In this document: positions 11,526-24,646 of the stretch, piece by piece
How positions within the stretch are numbered: the first letter of the stretch is position 1
Layout of the letters: each line of letters starts with the position of its first letter
Source of the DNA: Orientallactaga sibirica
Lineage: Eukaryota; Chordata; Mammalia; Rodentia; Dipodidae
Assembly (NCBI GenBank): GCA_036365145.1
Contig: JAEOAD010000031.1
Location: 9,830,001 to 9,894,000, forward strand
Direction: 5' to 3'
Length of the DNA: 64,000 bases
Notes under the pieces: model-generated
What the model saw: the letters and a program-made list of their open reading frames with translations, nothing else
Told to the model about the DNA's origin: nothing
Databases searched by the model: none
Translations under genes and position numbers: made by a program

Positions 11526-12060
11526 GTTACTCTATGGTGAAGAAATGTAACAAACACTACCTCAGCAAGGTCAACATCAATAGTGATGCCATATAATGCA
11601 TGAACTTTAATAGAATGCACCGAAAAATACTGATCCTGTGGTCTTCTTCTACCATACACATTTATATTCTAATAATCATAAGTAAAACATTAATCAACTC
11701 CCGATAAAAGGGTATTCTGCAAGATCCTAACCAGGATTTTTTCAAACTATGATGGCTATAAAAAAAAGATAGGAAGAAGAAAGAAGGGAGGGAGGGGTAA
11801 GGGAAGGGAAGGGAAGGAAGGAAAAGCCAGTCCAAGAAACGACTTCAACCAAAACTAGAATAAGGCTACATAATGACTAAATGAGATGTGGTACACTGGA
11901 TGGGATCCTGGGTAGGGCAGAGGAGCAACAGTGTAGCATTAACTAAAAACTAAGACTATATGACTAATGCATGGGCTTTAGTTAATAAGAATATGTCAAT
12001 ATTGCTCACATAGATGTAATTGTACATGCATGTAACCATTTGATGGAGGTTAGATTCCAG
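11526..12060 (+). mobile_element. Ancient L1 3'-end relic
   Basis: The series GATGTGGTACACTGGATGGGATCCTGGGTAG, TTAGTTAATAAGAATATGTCAATATTGC and ATTGTACATGCATGTAACC follows the order of an L1M-type 3' untranslated region. A GGGA/GGAA-rich purine tract (11767-11825) interrupts it. Confidence 0.5.
11767..11825 (+). repeat. GGGAA/GGAA purine-rich tract
   Basis: AGGAAGAAGAAAGAAGGGAGGGAGG followed by several GGGAA units; one strand is almost pure purine. Confidence 0.8.
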
Positions 12061-12985
12061 GGCAAGCTAGACTAAGTCCCTAAACTGGATTCTCAACAAA
12101 CAGATCCTGGGTTAGAAAGCATAAACCTCCTGGGAGGTCAAGAATTGTTAGTCTCTATCCCAGTGGAAGGATGATAAGACATGGAGTAAATACCTGATTC
12201 CAGGGCTCTCTTAGTGAAATAGCTTCAGAAACATCAGGGTTAACACCACATGACCCAAGAGCTCCAAGTTGTTGAACTCTGCTAGAGAGAGATTAAGCAT
12301 GTAATATGACTTAGAACTCGCTGCTCCATGACAGAACAACAAGGTGCTCCTCTGAAGGAAGTCAGGTAAAGAAGGGTTGGGGAAGCAAGAGATGACAGCA
12401 TCACCAGCAGTACAGAAGGGTTCTAATACATGACCACAACCCAATCCAAATGCTGATAGCATCTATTAAGTAAGCCTTGGCTTTTGAAAAATGCATAAAG
12501 ACTCTGATGGCTTCTCAGATGATGCTTATGCACTCAGGATTACTAATAAAGTAAAAGAAAAATGTTAGTGACTAAGATTAATTAGTATGAAGGTCAGTCT
12601 GGGTTATAGAAATATTTTGTAAGTAGTTCTTTTGCTTACAACTACAGAAACAGAACTTTATATACAGGTTGGGGCCATTTTAATTATCTATTGCTAATTG
12701 GAAATTGATCTAGCACTCCTGGACACCATTATGTGCCATGCATGGTGCAAACCCTTCATCTTCTAATCTATTAAATACTTTATAATGAAGATATGACTGT
12801 ATTTCTTCTACAGAGGATGAAAGAGCTATTCAATTTTATATGCCTCATCCAGGATCATCTGAACAGTCCCCAGGTACCAAGTGAAGAACTACTCTTTTAC
12901 TTTGCTACCAGGTTCAACTCTGCAAAGTGGGATCACTGTATAAACACCTGTAGAGACAGCTAATTAATAAGGTTCACTGAGATAC
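12061..12985. other. Intronic sequence, nothing recognised
   Basis: No coding signal or named repeat. The 83-codon minus-strand frame at 12211-12462 has no family motif. Confidence 0.4.
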
Positions 12986-12989
12986 TGTG

Positions 12990-13180
12990 AGTTTGGAGAA
13001 GAGCAGTCCAGGTTCAAGTCACAGTTCAACTATGGATATCTGTGAGAACTTAGCAAATTACTTAACTTCTCTGAATACCAGTTTGCTTATCTCCACAGGG
13101 ATTTTAATAATGCCTCTCCCAAATGATTATCTCAAGAATCACATTTGATTTAATTACATAAAAGTATTCCTATCTAAACA
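12990..13180 (+). mobile_element. MIR SINE relic
   Basis: AACTTAGCAAATTACTTAACTTCTCTGAATACCAGTTTGC followed by CTCCACAGGGATTTTAATAATGCC tracks the MIR consensus (GGGCAAGTTACTTAACCTCTCTG...). Confidence 0.65.
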
Positions 13181-13184
13181 CCAT

Positions 13185-15420
13185 CTGTTAGCACTAATAA
13201 ATACTTCTGCTGTCCCTCTGAAGTAAAGCTAAGTGTCTTCTACTTTGTTGTCACACAATTGGTTAAGCATCTATTAAAAGATAAATAGAAATTCAGGATC
13301 TCTCTCAAGGTGTCTTGTGTGCTTTTGACCTAGAACAGTGTGCCAAGATCTAGACAAATATGTGGTATGCTTGGTAAAAATGTGTTTACGTGTGTACATA
13401 TTCTTCACTGAATTCTGTCTCAGGGTGCTGGGAAAATTGGGTGTCATACTATACATATCACAACAACAATATATGTACCAAAGCAGTGATTTATATTTTC
13501 TAGATATTTCCCCAAATAGATAACATTGATATTATGCATTGATTTTTCAGTGTCTTTCAAATTCAAAGGTGGACTAACTCAAAGTAGACCCTCCTTTCCA
13601 AGTAAAAGTATACTGGAATTAATACAGGCTAGATTCCACTGTACTGATCCCCCAGAAGAGTAGCCCCAATCTCCATCATTAAAGGCTAAAAAGCTAACGG
13701 AACTACAGGCCAGTGTGGGCCAAGGTAAAGAATATTCATCAAAGTCATTGTATTGTTGCTATTTATTATAGCCATGGATTTTTCTTAGGCACCATTTTAT
13801 TTATGTCTTTGGCTATCTGAACATTGCAAGCGGCAAAGCTCAAAGGCAATGACAAGAAGGATGTGTGGTTTCATAAGCAACATATCCTGTGAGGAATTCA
13901 TTTGTTGAGATAAAATGAAAAATGTAGACATAGTTCAAGGTTGTATTCACCCACATGGTGAGAACACAGCCTGAAATTACAGGGCCATGCATATCTGGAA
14001 GAGAAGGCCTTTCATGTGGATTCCTCAGAGATGAATTGAAGTGTGGTCTCAGGCAGCATTTGCACAATACTTGGCTGTTGCCCTATCTGTCAAATTTACA
14101 TTGTGAGTCTGCTGGGCCCAGCTATAATTTCAAGTTTGATAGCATGGTTGACAGTCTATTATGCTCAAAGCATTTTTTTAAAAACTTTTTCTTTTAAAGA
14201 AAAATCACAGCTTTCCATTTCTTCACTATACATCATATATGCATGTTGCCAAGGTGGCCTTTTAGAATTTTTTTTTAATCTTCAAATGGTAGAAGAGACT
14301 AACCCTGGAAAAAAAAAGGTAGATTCAATATATGATATATTGACTGATATATGACAGGTTCCATGCCAGTGATTAAGTGCATATCTAATTTCCAATCATC
14401 TAGCGCATGACAGGAACTTCTTATCAAAGAAACTATTCCTCTTTCTAATGTAAGGTTCACAGTGACCTCAGCAATAGCTCTGTGAGTGAAATGCTGAAGT
14501 GAAAGTTCACTGTCAATGTGTTTCCATAATCATCTATGAGGTCACCAGCCACTACTCTCCCCCTTTCTATCCTATTTTCCACAGTTTACATGAACTTAGC
14601 TCTGGCTTTGTAGACACTGTGTGTTCTGAAACACATCATAGAATCAGGAACTCCTGGGAAACGAATCACTTTTTCTTTCTATGAAAGATGATAACATGAG
14701 TCCCCACAAGGGTAAATTTACTGTTTCAGTTCAAGAGTCTCCTAAAACATTTTGCTTTCTGAAAATTTTGGTGTGTACCTAGTTCATCCCAGGATGGAAG
14801 AAATCCAAACTGCTGCTCATATCCTCCAGATATTCTTCTGTGAACTTTGTTGATACATTTTCATGACTGATAACTCCATTGGTAAGCATACAAGTCCTTA
14901 ATTCTTGCCATAAACTCCCTTTCTAAAGATTTTCTGTTTCTTGGAAGAAGTAAAACTCATATCATCTTACAAAATAGTAAGCACAAACTTAAATTATAAA
15001 ATGTATCTTTTGTTATAGCTCAATAGACAGTTAGGACACTAACAGGTAGGCTATTTATAAATATAGTGTGTTGAAAAGTCTCTCTCATACTCTCTCTCTT
15101 TCTCCAAATGTATATTGCTGTAAGAAAAGAAGAGAAGAAAGTTAAAGAATATCAAAGGGACAGTATAGATCACTTCTCTCTTAAGCAGCATTTGTTGTCT
15201 GTATTTCTCCATTATTTCTGAATTTTTGATTGTGCTATAATGGAAACGAATCCTTAAACTGAGATCCTACAGTGGGCATATATGAATGGGAAAAACCTCC
15301 CTCTTGTCTCTGTTTCTCAGTTTATTATCCAAAGTTAACCCTGATGAGGGTTTCAAATGCAAAATGTTTTATTATGATTTTATATAAAATTCTGCCTTCA
15401 TGTTGATCCAGATTTCAGGC
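13185..15420. other. Intronic sequence, no gene seen
   Basis: Repeat-poor and AT-rich. Open frames of 60-103 codons here lack recognisable motifs and overlap each other on both strands. A CT-rich run lies at about 15085-15108. Confidence 0.4.
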
Positions 15421-15458
15421 AAGTGCCCTAACTGCTGAGCAATCTCTCCAGCCCCAAT
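15421..15458 (-). mobile_element. Fragment of dipodid-type SINE
   Basis: AAGTGCCCTAACTGCTGAGCAATCTCTCCAGCCCC is the reverse of the SINE's tRNA-like head only; the body is missing. Confidence 0.75.
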
Positions 15459-16479
15459 CCAGTTTTTTTAGATACCTTCTTCTTGTTGAGATTTTTTTGT
15501 TTAAAATCATGCTGTCTGAGAACCCCTGCTTTGTCACAGAATGAAAAAGCAGATTCCTTTGGGCTTACTTCTATCCGAGAAATCAGCAACAAGATAGGGA
15601 AAGGAGTGGCTATCATACTCTGCCCACTTCTGTTTTTAGGTTTGAAACACAAAAATGTTTGGGAATGTGAGGTTTTATTTATGGAGATGTCATAACCAGG
15701 AAGAATTAAACTGAATTAAACACAGAAGCCACTAATGTTGAAGTGATTCAAATAACTAGTGATTCCATTACCATGTTAATGATAATATTTTATCCAGAGT
15801 TTCGAGAACAAAAGGGTGGAACATTGAGTGATTATATTGGGAAAACAAATATCAGTGGAGTTGTAGTCAACTCCAAGTTGCTGGGACAAACATCGAACCA
15901 GACCCAGTTTATAGGAAGAAGGGGTTTATTTCAGTTTACAGGTCCAGGGGAACTCTGTCAATGGCAGATGAAGCTGCTTACTTCAATAGATTCAAGCAGA
16001 AAGAAGTAACTGCAGCAAGTCAACACCAGCAGACACAAACCACCAGGACTTAAACTACTCTCTCCACAATTTTGGGCTGGAATCAAGATCAGCCCCCAAA
16101 CACACCATAGAGCTGGACCCCAGTATCTATCCCCAGTGACACCTTCTCCAGAAAGGTGCTGGAGACTTAAGCAGGAAACTTACGCTTCATCAAATATACC
16201 TGAGGCTATGGGAGACATGCATTCACATTCAAACCAACACATTCTGCCTCTAGCCTTCATAGACTCATGTCCATCTTGTAATGCAAATTGTACTTAGGCC
16301 AACTTCAAAAGTCCCCATAGTCTTTATCAACTGTAACATTGTACAAAAGTCCCAAGTCTCATCTGAGATTCAATAAAGTTTCATAACAGTGAGCACTATG
16401 AAATCAAAAGAAGTTACATACTTCCAACATATATTGGCACTGAGTGAACTTTTCCATTGCAAAAAGGTATAACAATAAC

Positions 16480-16677
16480 CAAAATCAGTAACATCAAGTA
16501 AACATCAAATATTTGTAGTTCAAGTCCAATATCCATAACCAGTGACAAAATCAGTAATATCAAGTAAACATCAGATATTTGTAGTTTAAGTCCAGTATCC
16601 ATAACCAGTGACAAAATCAGTAATATCAAGTAAACATCAGATATTTGTAATTCAAGTCCAATATCCATAACCAGTGA
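16480..16677 (+). repeat. 66-bp tandem repeat, three copies
   Basis: Three consecutive copies (16480-16545, 16546-16611, 16612-16677) of a unit starting CAAAATCAGTAATATCAAGT and ending CCATAACCAGTGA, differing at a few bases. It lies in the interior of the LTR element. Because 66 is a multiple of three it makes a repetitive 125-codon minus frame that is not a gene. Confidence 0.95.
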
Positions 16678-16794
16678 CAACAGTCTCTGGATTTCTATGT
16701 CTATCTCCCCAAACCTGGGCTGAGTAGCCAAGGGAAAACTTTCATCATGAGCCAACAGCACTCCATGGTAGCCATTGCATAATCTATTCATTTA

Positions 16795-17017
16795 TTTTTC
16801 ATTTTTTATTTTATTTTATTTATTTATTTGAGACAGAGAGAGAGAGGGAGAGATAATGAGTAAGAATGGGCATGCCAGGGCCTCTAGCCACTGCAAATGA
16901 ACTCCAGATGCATCCACCACCATGGGCAGCTGGGTTACATGGGAGCTGAAGAATTGAACCAGGGCCCTTGGGCTTTGCAAGCATGTGCCTTTACTGCTAA
17001 GACCATCTCTCCAGCCC
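16795..17017 (-). mobile_element. Dipodid-type tRNA-derived SINE
   Basis: Reverse orientation, head at 17017 (GGGCTGGAGAGATGG on minus), tail (TTTA)n and GAGACAGAGAGAGAG at 16798-16850. Nested in the MaLR-like element. Confidence 0.9.
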
Positions 17018-18046
17018 TAGTTATCACATATCTAACATATCTTTGGGTATACACTGCAAACCACAGTCCATCTTTACAACTCCAACAATAGCCTTTTTGG
17101 CTTTTAATACGGAGACATCACCCTACTTCACAATACTACAATTCAGTAGTAACTTCTTATTCAACTTCAGACAATGACCTCACCTTCGTCTTCCACAGGG
17201 ACATTAACATCTCCATGCTCTATGTACCACACCTCAATAGTGGCTGCTGGAACTATGGGCACTTCAAGACCCACTTCCATGCATTTTTCATGCTTCCAAA
17301 ATCAATTCCAGGAATGCAGCAACACACGCACTTTGTTAATCCAAGGAGGAAATAAATCTTGACCTTGAACCTTTGGAATTCTTCCTCTCAGTCATCTCAT
17401 TTCACATTAGTTTGAGTTCCTACTCGTTCAGCCTTTCCTGAGTGAAATTCATCCTCAGACATCTTTTCCATTGTTTCAATATAAAGTAGTTAGCCCACCC
17501 TTCATGGTGATAATAAAATGTTTAACAATATCAGCTTTATCAATCTAAAAACAAGTCTCTGTGCCAGCAACTTTAAACTTGCTTGAATTTTTCCAACTTC
17601 AAATCACACATCTTTAACTTCTATACCTTCTACCAACCACACCAGTCCATTATATATTTAAACTTGCTCAAAAACTTAGGGCTGGGGCAAAAGAATGCAA
17701 CGAGTTTACGTGAGGAAGGGGTTAATTTCAGCTTATGAATCCAGGGGAAACACCATCAATGATGGAAGAAGCAGGCTGTCTTACACAGATCCAAGCAGAG
17801 AGAAACAACTGCAGCAAGCAAATGTCAACAACAGCAGACACAAACCACAAGAGCTCAAACTTCCCCCTCCATACCTTTGAGCTGGAATCAAGATCTACCC
17901 CTAAACACACCTCAGGACTTGACCCCAGGATCTGCCCCCATTGACACCTCCTCAAGTAGGCTGCTAGAGACTTAAGCAGGAAGCTTAACCTTAATCAAAA
18001 GTACCCGAGGCTATGGGGGACATACATTCACATTCAAACCACGATA

Positions 18047-19700
18047 AATGAGATACACCTATGACAAATGGAATGAATGGTCAAAACTTTATCACTCTTG
18101 CTAAATGCCATAATGTTCACATAATAGAGCATATCTGATTATGAAACATGGGTCTTAACATAAGACAATAGCAGCATAAAGCTAGAAATGCCATTTAGGA
18201 CCCTGGAGAAGTCCTAATTTCAAACTCATAGAAATACTGCCTAATTAATGACACCCAGTAGGTTCTAAAATAGCTTATGAGAGACACAGATATTCACTGT
18301 GTTACAATTTCTGTTTCTTGGTTATGGATATAACAACAAGGTCTAGCACATTTGTCATCACTTTATAAAGTAAAGCCTTAATAATTTTGTTCTAAGAACT
18401 ATGTTTTTCTCCATGTGCACATATTTTATTCTCTATGTGCCCTAGTATTTCAGTCCAAAAGTCATCTAGTGACAGGAGGACATTAAGTCAACTTATTTCC
18501 TTAAGTGATCATCATTTGACTCAAACTAAATAAGATAAATAGAAAATACATAACAGCCTTAGTGCATGATCCACAGAGAATGTCACCTTATGTAAGCATT
18601 CATATTAGATCATATTCTCACAGCTCCTTTAGGCTGCATTTATGAGGAGAATAATCCATCCCTACCGCTGTTCTGCATATGATTCTTGAAGTGCCGTTGT
18701 TAACTCATTCCACCTGGTGCAGATTATTACTTAAAGGACCACTTTTAGTTTGAACCAAGGGAACCTAGAAATGTTCATATGTGGACAAACTCACATTCAA
18801 ACCTCCTTTACGGTTTGTGTAAGCTGGTAGCACTAATATAACCTTCATGTTAGGATGCCCATCCAATGTATTCACAAAGAAAGCAGGAAAGTCTACCTAA
18901 GGAATTGTTCTTTCACTTGGATCTGTCAGAATCCCCTTCTTGCATGAAGTCATTCCTCAGCCATACCCTATAACTCTTTAAATCCCATGGTGGCTTATCT
19001 CACTTCTGTCTATGACAAAGCTGGTACTCCTTTACATGAGGGGTTTTTCTTCAACTTCAGAGACCTTTCAGTCTTTCTGTTCACAAAAACTTAACATTCC
19101 CAATACAGATCCTTAGCTAAAATTGATTACAATACTGGTGATGATTTTCTATTGTATGTGCTCTTCACCTTTGTCTAGTTCTATAGGGGATATATGTAAA
19201 ATTCATCTGCACTCTAGTGGTTGCTTACTGGACAGAGATAGCTGCTATCTCCCTGTTTGATTTTCATGAGATCTCTACATATTTGTTATTTTTATGTTCC
19301 CCTCCCCTCTCTCTTGTATATACACAAACATGTGCACACATATACATATATCCTTGCCCAGGCATACAATGTCTCTACATGATATATGACACATTTCAAA
19401 GGCTATATAGACAAGTAGCATAGAAATGGTCTACTTTCAGAAGTATGAACTATCTTAAAATACACGTTCTCAGTATCTGCCTCTCCCTCCTGAAATAAAA
19501 ATCAGAAATTGTACTGAGTTGCTCTATACTCTGTCTCTAGAAAGCTTTTTAGAAAATTCTGCTGACCAAACATATTTGAAAATCACTGGATATAAATCAC
19601 TAGCTTTTTATTTGAAGAAGGAAACAGCATTTGTTGAGAATATCTCCAACACTATATAGGAATCATTGACCTTAAGCTGTTTCCTAGATCATATTAACAG
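18047..19700. other. Intronic sequence, nothing recognised
   Basis: No gene or named repeat. A short alternating ACATATACATATATCC stretch lies near 19335. Confidence 0.4.
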
Positions 19701-19711
19701 TCTGAATTTTT

Positions 19712-19942
19712 GAAATATTTTATTTATTTATTTACAGGCAGAGAGAGAAAGAGACTGAGATGAGAAAGAGAAATGGATAATGAGAGAAAGAGAGAGAGCA
19801 CACACCAGGGCCTCTAGCCACTGCAAATGCACTCCAGATGAATGTGTCATTTTGTGCACCTGGTTTTATGTGGGTACTGGGGAATCAAACCCAGGTCATT
19901 AGGCTTTTCAGGCAAGAACCTTAACTGCTGAGCCATTTCTCA
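19712..19942 (-). mobile_element. Dipodid-type tRNA-derived SINE with target-site duplication
   Basis: Reverse orientation with GA-rich tail (19738-19800) and head near 19942. The flanks carry a perfect 13-bp direct repeat AGTCTGAATTTTT (19699-19711 and 19943-19955). Confidence 0.92.
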
Positions 19943-19955
19943 AGTCTGAATTTTT

Positions 19956-22478
19956 AATGTTTAACTTTGTTAATTGTATCACTTGTGGACAACATTTTTA
20001 CACATAAATAAGGCCCTGATGTGCAAGACATGTATTTCATAATGTATCATGTTATTTTAAATGTTCAGATAAGATTTAGAACATATAATTTAGAACATAT
20101 GATCTGAGAGAGAATTCTATTGATTTAGGGAAGTATTAAATTAATAGAAATAAAATAATTTTACCTAGTATCATGAATATTTTCCAGATAAAGCCACCAA
20201 TACAACACTGATTGTGACCCATGTATCATAGGTCATTTTGCTGAGCTAATGTCAGGAGGACTACTGTTCTCACACCTCCAAAGTAAATCTGCCTGACCAG
20301 CACAATGAATGGGAAGAAGGAGGATGCAGAGACAGGAGCACTTGGAGATGAAAGGTGCTTAGAAGATGAAGGGTGCCTAGGGGAAGTCTGGCTCACCATA
20401 GGTCAGGAACAGGGACTTGCTCCTTACTTTGGCTGAGGACACCATTAGCTTGAGATAATGTCAGTGATCTGGAGGTGAGTAAATGCCCCTCCATTTTCAA
20501 AAATGGAGAAAATTGAAAATGAAAATAGTGATTCTGACAATAACCATCAGCAATGTCTTGGAAACATACAACAAGGCAGGTTTAGGTCCTTGTAAAGAAA
20601 GAGGCAGAAATCATAGAAACTGGCTCCTATCACCAAGAACAACTGAGTGAATCATTCCAGCTCTGTCAGCCCAATTTCTTTTCACAGTGTGACAGGTTAT
20701 TAGATAAGGAGATAAGGTTTAACAAGCCTTCAGCGAGGAATTTGCAAAAGCCTCTCAAGAAATCCTTGTGAGTTATATAAAGAAAGATGGTCTCAATGGC
20801 AACCCTAAAGTAGATCAGCATGTGGTCGAGTGATCGTAACTAAATGGATCTGTGTCTTTGGTGATATTCCTTCTAGTATATCCAACTTGGTTAACTCAAG
20901 TTCAACACATGCATCAATGCCATGGTAAAAAGACAAAGGAAATGCATGACAGCTCAGAAGGCTCCATGTAAATTAGGAGATAGCCAAATAAATGGATGTC
21001 AAGTTCAAGATCCAAAGTGGCCTCCTAGGAATAAAATCTAATAGAATGAAATTAGGATGAGTGTGAGTTAAGTACTTGATCCTTCCAGATCAACTGTAGA
21101 GAAATGCAGCAGGAAGCATTCAGGCTAACAGCAATTAATATTTTATAGTACATGAAAATGAGTTAGCAATATGATGAGGCCACCAAAATTGTTTAAATCA
21201 TGTTCAAGGCTTTGCAAATAACACCTGAGTTTTCAGAATGATAATGGTGGCAGTTAACTGAGAATCTGGAAATCCCACCATAATAATGACTTGAATAGTC
21301 CCAGTTCCCTGAATATTCTAATTCCTCCTGAAAACAGCACTCATATCTCCTATCACCTATCTCCTATTCACTCACCTCCCCTCCACTAACCTTTCCTTAC
21401 ACTCTCGATATGAATGCCACCAGAAGTCATCCTGGAACTGAGAACTTGATTAAATCCCTTTTCTCTCAGCTTCTCTATACATCAGGCATCAATCCCTTCT
21501 AATAGTATATCACAGTGTTTAATACTGCATTTTACCCTTTGTAACAGGAACAACCCATTTTATGCACCATTTCATCCACAAAATTGCAAGTATTATTTAC
21601 CTAGAAGATGTTTCATAATTATTTTTTGGACAAATGAGTGAGATAATTCAGATAATAATTGAAAAAAGGGGAGAATCCATAGATACACTGAAAGACAAGC
21701 AGCTGAAGAAACTATAGGCTCCTACCTTGAAAAAAGCCAAACTCATGGGGTTTATCAACAACAGAGCAGTCTTCATTATGAAAAATTCCAAACAGGAGTT
21801 AGTCCTCTTATTCTTCATAGCATCAAGGGTAGAATGTTTGAAAAATATATTTTAATGTGACTCAAGACATGGCTTCCTGTGAGAGGAAGTTAAGTCTGCA
21901 CTCTATAGAAATGATACAGTATAAGCTGTTTGGCTACGTGGCATGGATATCTTAAAGGAATCTAAAGTCTAAAACCAGAATGGGAAGTTAATTAAGATGT
22001 AAATACCTCTAAGAATTCTTGGTTTAGTGGTCAAGTTGCAGAAACATATTCACCTTTAACTCATACTCGTTCTCTTTGGAATGACAGATACACACTTTTT
22101 ACTTGAGAGATTTTACATTTATGGTACTATCAGTAGGATGGAAGAGTCAATTGTCTTTTGACTTGATTTCATCTATTCTAGGAAACCAAATGATCTTTTA
22201 TAAGTAGCATCAATTCTCTTAGTCTATATCTTTTGTTGTACAATGAAAGTGTGGGTTTCAATAAATGCCTCTGAACACTTTCCTGGCTAAATTACCATTA
22301 TAATGCCTTTAAGTCCCCTACCCAAGCAGAATTCATTGTTTTTTTCAGTTCCTAGTCTCATTGCTGTACACAAATAGCTAACAAGAAACAGTTAAAGGAA
22401 GGTGATGTCTGTTTACACTGCGCCTGCATTCAGCAGAGAGTAAACAGAAAATGGGACCACATTATTAAAACTCAAGAA
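19956..22478. other. Intronic sequence, mostly unique
   Basis: No gene seen. 21490-21660 ends like an L2 element (TTTACCTAGAAGATGTTTCATAATTA...GGACAAATGAGTGAG). The rest gives no recognisable family. Confidence 0.4.
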
Positions 22479-22632
22479 ACTGGGGCCACATGACAAAAAC
22501 CTCAGCAACTCTTCCAAATACATTCCACCTTTTAAATGTTCTACAACATTCCCAAATGTCTTCATCAACTGCAGATCAAGTGTTCAAATACATGAACATA
22601 TGGGGACATTTTACACTCATACTACAACAGAC
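22479..22632 (-). mobile_element. MaLR-like LTR fragment
   Basis: In reverse: GTTGTAGTATGAGTGTAAAATGTCCCCATATG...TTTGAACACTTGATCTGCAGTTGATGAAGACATTTGGGAATGTTGTAGAAC, the same layout as the plus-strand LTR at 29248. Only the 5' part remains. Confidence 0.55.
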
Positions 22633-23354
22633 GCTGTCCATTGAATTGCATGCATCATCACTAGACCTCTCAGTGGCCAGTTCCACTAAATGAGAACATC
22701 CAATAACTTGGTGTCAAGATGGCCAGATTAATAGCTGTATATTGATGTATATTTTTTAAAAGTCTCCCCTACATTAGATCATCAGATAGACCGCAAGGTC
22801 CTTGATTACTATTGAAAGGAGTCTTGCTGTCTGAGTTTCCAGAGTTACTACCACAAGTGATAGGCATTGATGTATGCAGTGTGTTTCTGGAGAGAGTCCC
22901 AGCCTCATCAGGACTCACAAACATTGGAAATGTTTGTTCTGACATTGGAAAGTAGAGCACAAGCTTTGGTCATTTTTAGTTAACACTGCACTTAGGGGGA
23001 ACATTGATCTCAGTTATACTAGCATCAAATCTCCTGACACCACATTAGCATAGCCCATCCTCTCCCTTTATACCATGTTGAACTTACAATGAACCTCTTA
23101 GGAAGTTGTCAATATCTGTAGTTTCTATTCAACTTGCATCTTGACCTAGACTGAATTTTCTGTTTTACCAAATAAACATATGCACTGCTTGAGAGAGCAC
23201 CTTCTCAAGGAAGGAACTCTTATTATCATATAGGCTTGCATTGTTTGGGAAATAATACACCAGGTAATCTCTTTACAACCTCTTTACCTCAGCCAGAAAA
23301 AATTCCACGAGAGGTCCTCTCAAGGTAGAAATGACAATATGTAGTAAAATACAT
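22633..23354. other. Intronic sequence, nothing recognised
   Basis: No coding signal or named repeat identified. Confidence 0.4.
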
Positions 23355-23695
23355 TTTTCATGTGTGTATATGAGCATGTTCAGGTGTGTGAATGCACATG
23401 TGTGTGAATGTAAGTGTACAAATATGTGTGCATGCTTGTGGAGGCTGAAAGAAACCTTGGGTGTCATTATTTGGGTACTGTCCACTGTTTTTGAGACAGA
23501 ACTCTCATTGGCTCAGAGTTTACCAAGTAGGCTAGACTGGCCGGCCAATGAGCACCAGTGGTCTACCTATCTCCACCTCCCCAGTGCTACAATTACAAGT
23601 TCATACCACCACACCAAGATTTATAAACATGGATTCTAGGGATCAAATACCAATAATTTAATATCAAGCATGTTACTGAGTTATCTTTCTCAACA
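23355..23695 (-). mobile_element. B4-type rodent SINE
   Basis: Contains GTTTTTGAGACAGAACTCTCATTGGCTCAGAGTTTACCAAGTAGGCTAGACTGGCCGGCCAATGAGC, parallel to the copy at 966-1302, preceded by a TG-rich stretch (23358-23440). Confidence 0.65.
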
Positions 23696-24646
23696 AATTG
23701 TTTTTAATTCACTAGGAATAAAAAACATATTAACTTTAATCTTTCCACTTTCATTGTCCTAAGTATAATTATGAATTCCCATGATAGGTATTGCATATGT
23801 TAAGTTGTATTTTTCATCTTGTTACTTTAGCAGCTAATATTAAGAAAAATTGTAAAATAATTCCTTTAATTTACAATGATCCTACAAAGAGCACACTACC
23901 ATTACCAACACTTTACAGAAGAGGAGCCTGAAGCACTGGTTGCCATGCTGTGTTCCTAGGAGTACCCATTGAGAAACAAAGGACTCTGGTGAGCTGCTCG
24001 TGTTCATGACTGAGTCCTATGACAGATAATGCCTTCAGCCAAAAGATTCTCCTTGCCTGGGGCTATTGCCCCCTCCTTAGCTCAGCATACATGCAGTTAC
24101 TGATTACTGGTGACAGGTAGGAAAGAAAATGTCCACTTGTCTTAATTCAGAGCACTGATAGCTCATCCCATCTGGAGAGGTCCCCATCAACCATCTGAAG
24201 CCTCTTTAATAACAGTTGTATCACAATTCAGTCTTATATCAGCTTCCCTCATTCATTCACAAGTGTTACTCTCCAGGACACAACAGAGAAATCTCCTGCA
24301 GCCAATCATCAGAACACATTTCCCAAATGGTCCAACCCATCAAAAGCTTCTCCTCCAAAGCTACACAGCTAGTAAGACGAAAACACTAACAGTCCTGCTC
24401 TTAACTCAGTGTTCTCAGGCATTGTGCTAACATACACAAGGCTTCCTCCTGTGTCTGTGCTTCAGCTAAAATCCTGGTGCACCATTTCCCAAGTTGAGAC
24501 ATCGCTGATGTTTCTCAGAGAGCAACTACAAATATGATCCTGTTCAAGTAAGTCCAAGAAATGACATATATTTGCCATATCATGGCCATTCATTTTAATA
24601 GTTCAATAGCAATGAGAAGTTCTGTCATTAAAAAAACTGTCAATCT
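23696..24646. other. Intronic sequence with MIR fragments
   Basis: 24350-24430 (AGCTACACAGCTAGTAAGACG...CTCTTAACTCAGTG) is a reversed MIR core. 23905-23945 (CTTTACAGAAGAGGAGCCTGAAG) may be another. The remainder is unique, with no gene. Confidence 0.45.

Larger units (their letters stand above)
15862..18046 (-). mobile_element. MaLR-like non-autonomous LTR element (two LTRs plus interior)
   Basis: Minus-strand 5' LTR about 17672-18046 and 3' LTR about 15862-16240. Matched pairs include GGCTGGAATCAAGATC / GAGCTGGAATCAAGATC, CAGCAGACACAAACCAC in both, and GAGGCTATGGGGGACATACATTCACATTCAAACCA / GAGGCTATGGGAGACATGCATTCACATTCAAACCA. The 3' LTR keeps a poly-A signal (AATAAA on the minus strand, near 15928). 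The interior (about 16240-17672) is non-coding, contains a 66-bp triplication and an inserted SINE, and is related to that of the element at 9150-10917. LTR divergence shows it is old. It lies in the gene's orientation. Confidence 0.65.

Noticed and set aside
16414..16791. 125-codon minus frame with a 22-residue periodicity
   Set aside because: Produced by the 66-bp triplication inside an LTR element; no domain or homologous frame in the related element.
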